Source: Elusimicrobiota bacterium
GTDB taxonomy: Bacteria; Elusimicrobiota; Elusimicrobia; UBA1565; UBA9628
Length of the DNA: 64,000 nt
Direction of reading: 5' to 3'
Assembly: GCA_016194705.1 (NCBI GenBank)
Contig: JACQAZ010000011.1
Location: 24,243 to 88,242, forward strand
The notes beneath the pieces were generated by a model. The model was not told the origin of the DNA and did no database searches. It was given only the letters and a program-made list of their open reading frames with translations. The number at the start of each line of letters is the position of its first letter. Position 1 is the stretch's first letter. Made by a program: the position numbers and the translations under genes. Positions 52,715 through 60,504 of the stretch are shown here, in pieces.

Positions 52715-55700
52715 TAATTTTGGTCCTTCTTAGGATCGCGCGTCGCGACCCAGCCGATGGCCAGCGCGACGGCCGCTCCGATCCCGATCGCGAGGATCGC
52801 CTGGATCGGGGCGTAGCCCATGATCTTCGCGATCGAGATGACCGCGAACGGGATCAACGACGCCGCGACGCTCAGGGAATTGAGCACCGCGACGATCTTG
52901 GCGTGCTTGCTCGGCTTCAAGCGGCTCAGGTACGAGGACATCCACTTGGTCCGGTTGACGGTCGTCATCGAACCCAACAGAGCCGCCGCGATGAGGCCGG
53001 GGATCACCCAGCCCATGAAGCCGGTGCCGAGGTAGAGCGCCGCGACGACGGCCGCGACGGCGAACCAGGTCTTGAGGTTGTGCCGGTCGAGGAAGCCCTT
53101 CTTGGCGGGCTCGCCGTCCTTGGGAGCGACCGGATTGAGCGTCGCGAGCAGCGCCGGGATCGCGGCCATGAGGCCGATCACGAGGCTGCCGGCGTCGTAG
53201 GAACCGGTCGCGCGGTCGGCCATGAACTCGTTGTGGAAGGTGTGCATCGCGAAGAGCCCGCTGAACAGGCCGTAGAAGGCGAAGTGCAGGAAGGAGGTCG
53301 CGACGTACGGGATGTACTCGCGCCAGGGCAGCTTATCCTCGCCCTTCTCGGCCGCGACGGGCTCCGCCTTCTTCTCCTCGGTCTTGACCTGATCGACGAA
53401 CTTGATCTTCTTGAAGAAGGCCAAGCTCGAGAGCATGATCGCCGCGAAGATGCCCAGCGCCCAGTTCGAGCCGAGCAGATGCCGGATGCCCGGCGAGAGC
53501 ACGAACGCGGTCGTCAAGGCGAAGGCCTCGACGCTGGCCATCCAAAGGAAGCCCGCGGTCTCCAAGGTCTTCTTGTCCTGGCCGACGAGGCGAGGCATGA
53601 TCTGGCTCTCCGCCATGCCGCGCGTGGCGCCGTAGAACAGGCCCTGCACGACCTGGACCGCGAAGTACTGCACGAGGAACGGGATGCTCGCGATGCCGAA
53701 GAACCAGGCTCCGAGCGGCAATGACAAGAGCAGCAGGCCTTGGATCAAGGTCGTCGCCATGTAGATCTTCTTGGCGTCGAACTTCTTGACGAACTTCGCG
53801 CCGAAGAGGCTGCCGGGAATCCGGGCGACGAGATTGGCGGCTTGGGACAAGACACCGGTCACGATGCCGAACTGCGTGATGCCGTAGATCGAGAAGACGA
53901 TCGAAGTCCCCTCTTGGGCCATCGCCAAGAGAGAGGAGCCGGCCATGAACGCCTTGAAGGACCCCGGGAGGTTCTTGAACGCCTCCTTCAATTGCGCGAA
54001 GACGGACTTCTTGGCAGCCTTCGCCGCCTCCGGCGCGGGAGTCTCCACGGCGGGAGCGGCTTGCGCCTTTTCTTCAACGGCCGGAATATTCGCGTCCGCC
54101 CCGGGGCGGGTAGGCGAATCGGGCGTCGCGGCTGACGGCGGCGCGCGCTCGCCGACCGCGGCCTTCACGGGGGCCTCGGACTTCGTGCCCTCGACGGCGT
54201 CGATCTTAACGTCGCGGCCCTCATTGTCGATGAAGAGCCAGTACGGGTCGGTCTTCCACGTCCCCTGCAATTCGGCGCGCACGGGCTTGAACCAGTGCTT
54301 CTCGCGCTTAAGCTGGGTGTAGGCGGCCTTCAGGCTGAAGGCGTTCAAGAAGCGCGTGTTCCAGATCGTCGACGCCTTCTCGGAAGCTTTAAGGCGCTCG
54401 GAGACGATGCGCTTCTCGTAGACGGTGATCTTGCGCGACTTCGACTGGAAGGTGAAGATCCACTTGCCGTCCTCGCCGGCCGTGTTCAACGCCACGCTGA
54501 CGAGCTTGGCGGACTTTGCGACCTTGCGCGCGCGCTCCTGCGCCTTGACCTTGGCGCCGTAGAGCTCGTCGATGTCTTGGACCGACACCTCCGGCAGCTT
54601 CTTGAAGCTCCGGGGCGTCTTCGGGGCCTCGCCGCGCAGGGATGGGTCGAGCAAGGCCGTCATGTCGACCTTCTCGTGCGTGTAAGTCCCGTCCTGGACC
54701 ACGATCGTCCCGTCGGGCTTCATGATCGTGATCTTGATCGCCCGCATCGCGGCCAGGGCGCGGTTCATCGCCGCGTTGTAGTCCTTGCCGGAGGCCGAGA
54801 GCGTGAAGATGTAGTCGAACATGCTGTCCGGGGCGGCCAGGACCGTCTGACCATCTTTCTTGTGCTCCCGGATGAAGTCGACGCCGGCGATCCTGAGGGC
54901 GATGTCCATGCCCTCGATCTTGAGGATCATCCCCGAAGCCTTCGGGATGCCGAAGCGGCCCTCGACGGTCGTCTTGATGCCCTGGTTCTCCTCGACGGGC
55001 AGGCCCATGACCGAGCGAACTCCCTGCTCGATCAAGTTGAAGCCGGTGGCCGAGAGCATCCAGTTGAAGACTTCGGCGCCGCCCATGCGGGCGTTGATCT
55101 CAAGGAGGCGAGGACCGTCCTTGGTCATCATCATCTCGACGTGCATGTTGCCGACGATCTGGCCGGCCGGGATGCCGGCGCCGCGCGCGACCGCGAACAC
55201 CGCGCGCCCCGCCGCGTCGGCCAGCGCCTCCTGCACCCACTTCGGGAGCTGGGAGGGGTAGGTCGTCGCCTTCTCGACCGCGTAGGGCTTGTCCATCGGC
55301 GGGTTGTCGGAGACGTGCCAGAACTTGACCTTGCCGTCCTGTATCACGAGCTCGACGTCGACCTCGGGCCCCTCGAGCTGGCGCTCGATCATGATTCCCG
55401 GGTGCTTGTCGAGCATGAAGAAGCCCGCGTCCGAGCGCGTCATGATCTCCTTGATGCCGTCGTCGATCTCGGCGTAGACCTTGGCGACCGCCTCCTCCGA
55501 GTCGAGGCCGACGACGACCATCATCGAGCCGCCGCCGTGGATGGGCTTCATGACGAACTTGCCGCCGCCAAAATCGTTGTAGGCCGCTCTCGATTCCTCG
55601 ACCGAGGTCACGACCCGGGACGCCGTCGCGATCTCGGGATCTTCCTTGGCCAGCAGCTCGCGCGCCAAAGACTTGGTGTGCGCCGCCTTGAGGAAAGCGC

Positions 55701-56556
55701 CGGGATTGCCGCGCGAGCCGAGCGCGTCAACGAGCTGGCCGGCGAGCTCAGCGTAGGGATTCAAGAACGTGTGCACCGCGTCGATCTTGGCCGTCTTGGC
55801 GAAATCGGACACCGCCTTGACCACCGAGGCCATCGCGCCTTCGTCGTGCTTGTCGATCGGGGCGGCGATGAAATTGGCGTCGGGAACGAGGTCCTTCGAG
55901 GCGGCGCGGGCCTCGGGCTTGTCGACCAGGTAGAGCGTCAGCCCGAGCTTGTCTGCGATCTTTTTGGTCTGCTCGAGGATGAAGGGTCTCGATCCGCTGG
56001 TCCCGACGAGAAGAAGAGACCTGCCTTTGACGGAACCGTCGAACGCCGTCGAGCCTGACGGTGAAGCTCCGTTGGCCGGACCCGAACCGGCAGTCTCGGC
56101 GGCGGCGGTCTGGGCCTGACTCGCCGGAGAAACGGCGGCTGCGGGGCCGTCGCGCGATGTCTCGGCGCCGTTGGTCAGCTTCACAGGCGAGGCTTCAGGA
56201 GCCCCGGGAGAGACGGCCTGTCCGGCCTGGGGAGAAGCAAGCGTCTGGCTCAGAGGCGCCGGCAGGGCTCCCGGCTGGGCCGGGGCCTTATTAAGGGAAG
56301 CGTCGCGGGCGCCGGCTTCGACGCCGCTCGGCAAGGCCAGATTGATGCCGGTCTCGGCTCCGGGAACTGCCGTGAGAGTTTGGGTCCCCAGATTGGCGCC
56401 TTTGGCGACCTCGATCTTAGGGAGGATGACGGGCTTGACGGCGGCTTCGCCGCCGGCCAGAGCGTCGGCGGCCGCTGCGTAGGAGGCAAAGTCGGGGGCC
56501 ATCGCGGTCAAAGCCGCGGCCAGTATGACGGCGATGCTCTTTCTTAAGCCCTTCAT
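52714..56556 (-). CDS. Signal-peptide/ATP-grasp/PepSY-like/MFS fusion protein
   Basis: 1280 residues, four parts. Residues 1-30 resemble a signal peptide (SIAVILAAALTAMAPDFASY); 31-175 are an Ala/Pro/Ser linker. Residues 176-650 are an ATP-grasp ligase-like module: Rossmann start GRSLLLVGTSGSRPF, ATP-binding FVMKPIHGGGSMMVVVG, metal-binding NMHVEMMMTKDGPRLLEINA. Residues 655-790 are PepSY-like (DPYWLFIDNEGRDVKIDAVE). Residues 860-1280 are an MFS transporter (YGATRGMAESQIMPRLVGQD). ATP-grasp ligase plus MFS recalls the BacD/BacE peptide synthesis and export pair, here fused. A signal peptide before an ATP-using domain is contradictory unless the N-terminus stays uncleaved. SD AAGGAG is present. 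Confidence 0.8.
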   Translation of the reverse strand: MKGLRKSIAVILAAALTAMAPDFASYAAAADALAGGEAAVKPVILPKIEVAKGANLGTQTLTAVPGAETGINLALPSGVEAGARDASLNKAPAQPGALPAPLSQTLASPQAGQAVSPGAPEASPVKLTNGAETSRDGPAAAVSPASQAQTAAAETAGSGPANGASPSGSTAFDGSVKGRSLLLVGTSGSRPFILEQTKKIADKLGLTLYLVDKPEARAASKDLVPDANFIAAPIDKHDEGAMASVVKAVSDFAKTAKIDAVHTFLNPYAELAGQLVDALGSRGNPGAFLKAAHTKSLARELLAKEDPEIATASRVVTSVEESRAAYNDFGGGKFVMKPIHGGGSMMVVVGLDSEEAVAKVYAEIDDGIKEIMTRSDAGFFMLDKHPGIMIERQLEGPEVDVELVIQDGKVKFWHVSDNPPMDKPYAVEKATTYPSQLPKWVQEALADAAGRAVFAVARGAGIPAGQIVGNMHVEMMMTKDGPRLLEINARMGGAEVFNWMLSATGFNLIEQGVRSVMGLPVEENQGIKTTVEGRFGIPKASGMILKIEGMDIALRIAGVDFIREHKKDGQTVLAAPDSMFDYIFTLSASGKDYNAAMNRALAAMRAIKITIMKPDGTIVVQDGTYTHEKVDMTALLDPSLRGEAPKTPRSFKKLPEVSVQDIDELYGAKVKAQERARKVAKSAKLVSVALNTAGEDGKWIFTFQSKSRKITVYEKRIVSERLKASEKASTIWNTRFLNAFSLKAAYTQLKREKHWFKPVRAELQGTWKTDPYWLFIDNEGRDVKIDAVEGTKSEAPVKAAVGERAPPSAATPDSPTRPGADANIPAVEEKAQAAPAVETPAPEAAKAAKKSVFAQLKEAFKNLPGSFKAFMAGSSLLAMAQEGTSIVFSIYGITQFGIVTGVLSQAANLVARIPGSLFGAKFVKKFDAKKIYMATTLIQGLLLLSLPLGAWFFGIASIPFLVQYFAVQVVQGLFYGATRGMAESQIMPRLVGQDKKTLETAGFLWMASVEAFALTTAFVLSPGIRHLLGSNWALGIFAAIMLSSLAFFKKIKFVDQVKTEEKKAEPVAAEKGEDKLPWREYIPYVATSFLHFAFYGLFSGLFAMHTFHNEFMADRATGSYDAGSLVIGLMAAIPALLATLNPVAPKDGEPAKKGFLDRHNLKTWFAVAAVVAALYLGTGFMGWVIPGLIAAALLGSMTTVNRTKWMSSYLSRLKPSKHAKIVAVLNSLSVAASLIPFAVISIAKIMGYAPIQAILAIGIGAAVALAIGWVATRDPKKDQN

Positions 56557-56582
56557 GACGACTCCTTGCGATTTTCGGGATT

Positions 56583-56616
56583 AAAAAACCCCGGCGCCTT
56601 TTCGGCTTCCGGGGGT
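56583..56616 (-). terminator. Intrinsic terminator inside the leader
   Basis: Minus strand: ACCCCCGG (56616-56609), inner hairpin GCC-GAAAA-GGC, then CCGGGGT (56594-56588) and a T6 tract (56588-56583). It lies 27 bases upstream of the start codon, so it must be avoided for the gene to be expressed. Confidence 0.75.
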
Positions 56617-56640
56617 CTTCGCTTTTTTCGTCTCGTCGCC

Positions 56641-56742
56641 TTAAGCGATGCGCCCTCCGGAAGCTTTCCCGACCCACATGGAGTGGACCAGGAGACAGCT
56701 AGCGTAATGGCAGGTCGTAAACGACGAGAAGCTGGTAATCAT
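56641..56742 (-). CDS. Possible 33-residue leader peptide
   Basis: ATG at 56742, TAA at 56643-56641, with AGGTAGG four bases upstream of the ATG. The product starts MITSFSSFTTCHYASCLLVH and is rich in Ser, Thr and Cys. It ends inside the region that would control the terminator, as expected for a ribosome-mediated attenuator. It could also be chance: 33 open codons are not rare in GC-rich DNA. Confidence 0.35.
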   Translation of the reverse strand: MITSFSSFTTCHYASCLLVHSMWVGKASGGRIA

Positions 56743-56753
56743 TCGACCTACCT

Positions 56754-56763
56754 ATTATATAAT
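56754..56763. promoter_or_regulatory. Bidirectional -10 element
   Basis: ATTATATAAT is a perfect palindrome that reads TATAAT on both strands (minus 56759-56754, plus 56758-56763). It lies between the divergent ATP-grasp/MFS gene and the small lipoprotein gene. No strong -35 on either side. Confidence 0.6.
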
Positions 56764-56849
56764 CGCACCGGCCCCCCCCGGCGCGGGCCCTAAGGGAAAA
56801 AAAACGAAGGCTTTGGGCCCACGGTTTTTTGGGCCCTTGAGGAGATAGA

Positions 56850-57077
56850 ATGAAAATATTCCTGCTCGTGCTGTTCGTCGCACTTCTGGGCTGCATGTGC
56901 TACTTCCACAACAAGCAGGTCTACGACGCGAGCAAGAGCCAGCCCGTCGTCTACACCAAGGCCCTGCAAGGCGACGTTCGGAAAGCCGCCGAGACCGCGA
57001 AAAAGGCGCAAGACGCGATGTCGCGCGTTAATCAGGAGACGCAGAAGGCGGTCCAGCCCGAAGAACAGCAGCAATGA
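56850..57077 (+). CDS. Small lipoprotein
   Basis: 75 residues. The signal MKIFLLVLFVALLGC has a good lipobox (LLGC, Cys15), so it should be lipidated. The rest is a charged helix (DVRKAAETAKKAQDAMSRVN) ending in Gln repeats, like small periplasmic coiled-coil lipoproteins. A GAGGAGA site precedes the ATG. Its 80-base leader contains repeated GGGCCC motifs able to form hairpins. It is divergent from the fusion gene and may be co-expressed with it. Confidence 0.75.
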   Translation: MKIFLLVLFVALLGCMCYFHNKQVYDASKSQPVVYTKALQGDVRKAAETAKKAQDAMSRVNQETQKAVQPEEQQQ

Positions 57078-57103
57078 CAGCTCCTCTGAACAGCCGGAGC
57101 GGG

Positions 57104-58101
57104 CTATCGGGCGAGGCGCGAGGCGAGAAGCTTGAGCGAGACGTCGTAGCGCGGGGAGCGGTCGAAATGGCCCCAGCTTCCCTCCTCGTGCTCGTGCTTG
57201 ACGCCGACCCCCTTGAGGGTCTTGACGAGCAGGCGCGCTCCCAGATGCAGGTTGAACTCATCCTTCGTGCCGCAGTCGATGTAGAGCGTCTTGAGCTTCT
57301 TCAGGTTTGAGCGATAGCGCGGCGCCGACTCCACGGGATCGAGCGCTTTCCAGCGCGCCCAGACATCATGATGGAGCTCACCCGTATGCTCGTCGAACGG
57401 AATGTCGAAGCCCATCGGGCTCTGGGGGTTGGGAGAATAGCATGACGCCATGCCGATCATGTTGAGGCACGAGTGGTCGAACCGCCATTTCTCACGGCTC
57501 TTGAGGAACTCGCGGCGGAAGCGGTCGAGCGAGCCGCCGAATTTCCCGAGCGCGGTCACGACCTTGGGGATGTCGACGCCGTAGCACCACTCGAAGAACA
57601 TGTCGCCGCTGTGGCAGGCGGCGTGGCGAACACGCCGGGGTGCTTCATCGCGAGCATGAAGGCCCCGTAGCCCCCGCTTGAGCCTCCCATGATCGCGCGC
57701 TTGTCGGCTGAGCCGCCGGCGCCGAACTTGTCCTCGATGTAGGGGACGAGCTCGGTCACGATGTGGTCCTCGTAGCGTCCCGTGGCCGATGAATTCAAAT
57801 ACTGGCTTCCCCCGTAGGCCGTGAAGCCGTCGCCGATGACCATCAGGCACTCGGGCGCTCCCTTCGCGATCGCGCGGTCGAGCCGTTCGACGGCGTTGGC
57901 CTTGAAGGGATTCCAGTTGACGGCGGCCTTGGCGGTGCCCGTGAAGCCGGGCAGTTCGTAGATCACGGGGAAGCGCTTCCCGCGGATCTTCCCGTACGAG
58001 GGAGGGAGATAGACGGGAATCTCCCTCAGGTGCGGATCGCCGAGCGGGTTGCCCTTGAGCACCTGGCTCGAGACCGTCTCGATGATCAGCTTGCCCTTCA
58101 C
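57104..58101 (-). pseudogene. Alpha/beta-hydrolase-fold esterase, frameshifted
   Basis: Two minus-strand frames join into one esterase of the EstA/esterase-D type. The first, from GTG 58101, has EIPVYLPPSYGKIRGKRFPV, the nucleophile region IMGGSSGGYGAFMLAMKHPG and runs to about 57625. The second continues AACHSGDMFFEWCYGVDIPK and holds the acid DCGTKDEFNLH and histidine EGSWGHFDRS. One lost base near 57610-57630 explains it. Neither half has a full catalytic triad. The GTG overlaps the murQ stop. Mutation or assembly error are both possible. Confidence 0.7.
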
Positions 58102-58994
58102 CCCAGCGCCTCGCGCAGCGAGCCGCCTTTTTTCCTCAACAAGGCCTTGGCATCCCCCGCAGACAGCCCGCGCCGAGCCATCAGCACCGCGAGCTTGACG
58201 CTGCCGCCGGCGGACTTCAGAAGACTTCGAGCTCGCGCCGGGCTGACGCGGCCCAGATCGCAGACGATGCGCTCCGAGCGCAGCCGGAGCTTGCGGTTGG
58301 TCGCCTTCAGGTCGACCATCCAATGATCATAGACCTTGCCCAGGCGGATCATCGCCGCGACCGTCAAGGTGTTGAGCACCATCTTCGCGGCTGTCGCGCT
58401 CTTGAGCCTCGTCGACCCCGCGATGACCTCGGGGCCGACGCTCGGCGCGAGGGTGATCAGCGCCGGCGCGCCCGCGGGCTTCTGGTTCGAGGTGATCAAG
58501 ACGGTCGCGCAGCCCAGGCGACTGGCCCTGACCAGCGCGGCCCGCACGAAGGCCGTGATCCCGGAGGCCGCGACCCCGATGACGACGTCCCCCTTCTTCA
58601 AACGGCCGACGGCACGGGCGCCGGCCGCTGGGTCATCCTCGGCGCCTTCCTTCGAGCGAAAGACTGCAGACCTTCCTCCCGCCATCACGGCGGTGATCAG
58701 TGACGGCGGGGTGCCGAAGGTCGGCGGGCACTCGGCGGCCTCGAGCACTCCCAAGCGCCCGCTGGTCCCGGCGCCGACGATGACGAGCCTTCCTCCCGCG
58801 CCCAGGGAGCGCGCGATCAAATCTGCCGCGTCCGCTATGGCCTTGGCTTTCGCGCCGACGGCGGGCGCGACCAGCGCATCCTGCCGGTTGATGAGGCGGA
58901 CGATCTCGAGGGTCGAGCGGCGGTCGATGTGGCGCGTCGCGGGGTTGGGCTTCTCGGTGGGCAGACGCGCGTAGAGGCTCGCCCGGAAGGCCAC
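58098..58994 (-). CDS. murQ: N-acetylmuramic acid 6-phosphate etherase
   Basis: Cleaves the lactyl ether of MurNAc-6-phosphate to GlcNAc-6-phosphate in wall recycling. The 298 residues include STLEIVRLINRQDALVAPAV, the SIS-domain signature VGAGTSGRLGVLEAAECPPT, VAASGITAFVRAALVRA and MVDLKATNRKLRLRSERIV. GTG 58994 starts two bases after the upstream stop and gives family length. Together with namZ and nagZ it supports a salvage pathway. It lies in the ndk operon. Confidence 0.93.
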   Translation of the reverse strand: MAFRASLYARLPTEKPNPATRHIDRRSTLEIVRLINRQDALVAPAVGAKAKAIADAADLIARSLGAGGRLVIVGAGTSGRLGVLEAAECPPTFGTPPSLITAVMAGGRSAVFRSKEGAEDDPAAGARAVGRLKKGDVVIGVAASGITAFVRAALVRASRLGCATVLITSNQKPAGAPALITLAPSVGPEVIAGSTRLKSATAAKMVLNTLTVAAMIRLGKVYDHWMVDLKATNRKLRLRSERIVCDLGRVSPARARSLLKSAGGSVKLAVLMARRGLSAGDAKALLRKKGGSLREALG

Positions 58995-58996
58995 GG

Positions 58997-59920
58997 CTAG
59001 TTCTGGCGCCGGTCCGGGTCCTGCAGCGCGGGCTGCTCGGGCGGCAGCGGCAAGGGCGCCTCGTCGGGGCTCAAGGAATCGTCGGCCGTCCCGGTCGACA
59101 AGGCCTGCCCCGTGACGGGACCCGTCGAACCCGCGGGCAGTTCGGGCTTGACCGGGTTCTGCAGCCAGGAGACGATCTGGCGGATGACCGCCGTGCTCTG
59201 TGGCAGCCGGGTCCCCGGCAGCTTGGGCCCCGTGACCAAGGTCGCGTTCTTCTCGCCGGCGGCCATCCTCGCGAAGGCGTAGAGCACGGGCGCGTCGCGG
59301 GAGGCGAAGCGGTCGGCCTCGGAGTAGATCATCAGGACGGGGCGGTTCTTGTAGAAGCGCATCGCGTTGGGGGTCAGCACTTCCTCGTAATGGGTCCCCG
59401 GCGAGAGCAGCACGACCAGCGGCACCTTGGGATGCACGGCGGCGTACTTGAGGCCGACGCTGCCGCCCACGTCGGTGCCGATGACGCCGACGGTCTCCTC
59501 GGGAACGCCCTGGGTCCCGAGCCAGGACACGACCGCGGCGATGTCGCGCGTCATGTCCTCGAAGTCGTTGGGTCCCTTGCCCTGCGGCAGGGCCTTGAAT
59601 TTGCGCCAGGACGCCGGAAGTCCGTCGGGGCCCACCGCGCTCTCGCCGTGGCCGCGCAGGTCGAGGCCGAAATAGCCGTAGCCGGCCGCCGCCAGGGCCT
59701 TGGCCAGCTTGATCCAAAGCTCCTTGCGCTCGCCCTTGCCGTGGAGCAGGATCATGGTCTGAGGGGCACTGCTCGACGGAAGGTACTTTCCCGCCAGCGT
59801 CCAGCCGTCCTCGGACTTGAGCTCGACGTCCTGTCCCGGCAGGATAAGCGGCTTGGCCGGCACGGCCGCGCTGCCGGCGAACGCCGTCGCGGCCAGCAAG
59901 ACGGCGGTCTGTAGGATCAC
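58997..59920 (-). CDS. Secreted alpha/beta-hydrolase-fold protein with altered triad
   Basis: 307 residues with signal peptide MILQTAVLLAATAFAGSAA. The fold is clear (TMILLHGKGERKELWIKLA, YGYFGLDLRGHGESAVGPDG), but the nucleophile elbow is GVIGTDVGGSVGLKYA, Asp in place of Ser. The expected C-terminal histidine motif is missing: the region reads VTGPKLPGTRLPQST. A Pro-rich tail follows. It may be a non-catalytic binding protein, or use Asp chemistry as haloalkane dehalogenases do. It overlaps ndk by four bases. Confidence 0.78.
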   Translation of the reverse strand: MILQTAVLLAATAFAGSAAVPAKPLILPGQDVELKSEDGWTLAGKYLPSSSAPQTMILLHGKGERKELWIKLAKALAAAGYGYFGLDLRGHGESAVGPDGLPASWRKFKALPQGKGPNDFEDMTRDIAAVVSWLGTQGVPEETVGVIGTDVGGSVGLKYAAVHPKVPLVVLLSPGTHYEEVLTPNAMRFYKNRPVLMIYSEADRFASRDAPVLYAFARMAAGEKNATLVTGPKLPGTRLPQSTAVIRQIVSWLQNPVKPELPAGSTGPVTGQALSTGTADDSLSPDEAPLPLPPEQPALQDPDRRQN

Positions 59921-60372
59921 GGAAGGATTTCTTCTTTCCTAAACCAAAGAGCGACCTCGCGCTCCGCGTCGGCGGGATCGGAGGAGGCGTGGATGACGTT
60001 CTCGAATTGGCCGGCGGTGGTCACGCGGCCGAACGAGCCGCGGATCGTGCCGCCAGGGGCCTGCTCGGGATTGGTCGCGCCCGCGATCTCGCGGACCTTC
60101 TTGATGGCGTTCTCGCCGCGGTAGACCATGGCGAGCACGCGATGGTCCTTGAGGTCGTGGAACTCGCCGCGGATGTACTTAATGAGGTTCTCGAAGAACG
60201 GCTTGTCCGAGAGGGATTTGTAGTGCTCGCGCGCGAGCTTCTCGCTCACGCTGACCATGCGGGCCGCGACCATCTGCAGGCCCGAGGCGTCGAGGCGGTC
60301 GATCGTCAGGCCGGTCAGGCGGCGGGCGAGCCCGTCGGGCTTGATGAGGATGAGGGTCTGCTCGAGTGCCAT
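59917..60372 (-). CDS. ndk: Nucleoside diphosphate kinase
   Basis: Transfers the gamma-phosphate between NTPs and NDPs through a phosphohistidine. The 151 residues begin MALEQTLILIKPDGLARRLT and contain the active-site histidine in FENVIHASSDPADAEREVAL. ATG 60372 has AAGGAAAA upstream and fits the family start. An in-frame ATG at 60438 lies eight bases after the TAGAAT box and would add 22 residues on a leaderless mRNA; both are possible. Confidence 0.94.
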   Translation of the reverse strand: MALEQTLILIKPDGLARRLTGLTIDRLDASGLQMVAARMVSVSEKLAREHYKSLSDKPFFENLIKYIRGEFHDLKDHRVLAMVYRGENAIKKVREIAGATNPEQAPGGTIRGSFGRVTTAGQFENVIHASSDPADAEREVALWFRKEEILP

Positions 60373-60446
60373 GGGTTTTTCCTTGTTTTCCTTCGGCGCG
60401 GCGGAGATTTTCTCCTGCAATTTCTGGGGAGGGGTCATATAGGGGG

Positions 60447-60475
60447 ATTCTATTAAATCGGGACCCGAGGCACAA
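60447..60475 (-). promoter_or_regulatory. Promoter of the ndk operon
   Basis: Minus strand: TTGTGC (60470-60475), 17 bases, TAGAAT (60447-60452). It would transcribe ndk, the hydrolase-like gene, murQ and the esterase. Confidence 0.6.
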
Positions 60476-60491
60476 GTTCAGGAAATCTTCG

Positions 60492-60497
60492 TAATAT
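60492..60497 (+). promoter_or_regulatory. Candidate -10 box of the TPR gene at 60505
   Basis: TAATAT ends seven bases before the ATG. No convincing -35. Confidence 0.35.
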
Positions 60498-60504
60498 ATA
60501 CGCC

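Larger units (their letters stand above)
56557..56752 (-). promoter_or_regulatory. Attenuator-like leader of the ATP-grasp/MFS gene
   Basis: The leader from about 56747 to 56557 (190 bases) can form two exclusive structures. A terminator uses 56609-56616 with 56588-56594. The segment GCTTCCGGAGGG (minus strand, 56664-56653) can instead pair with 56615-56605, taking the terminator's 5' arm, ten of 11 pairs. An early hairpin pairs AGGTCG (56749-56744) with CGACCT (56717-56712). A 33-codon ORF spans the middle. This fits an attenuator or riboswitch; no known aptamer class is recognised. Confidence 0.6.
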
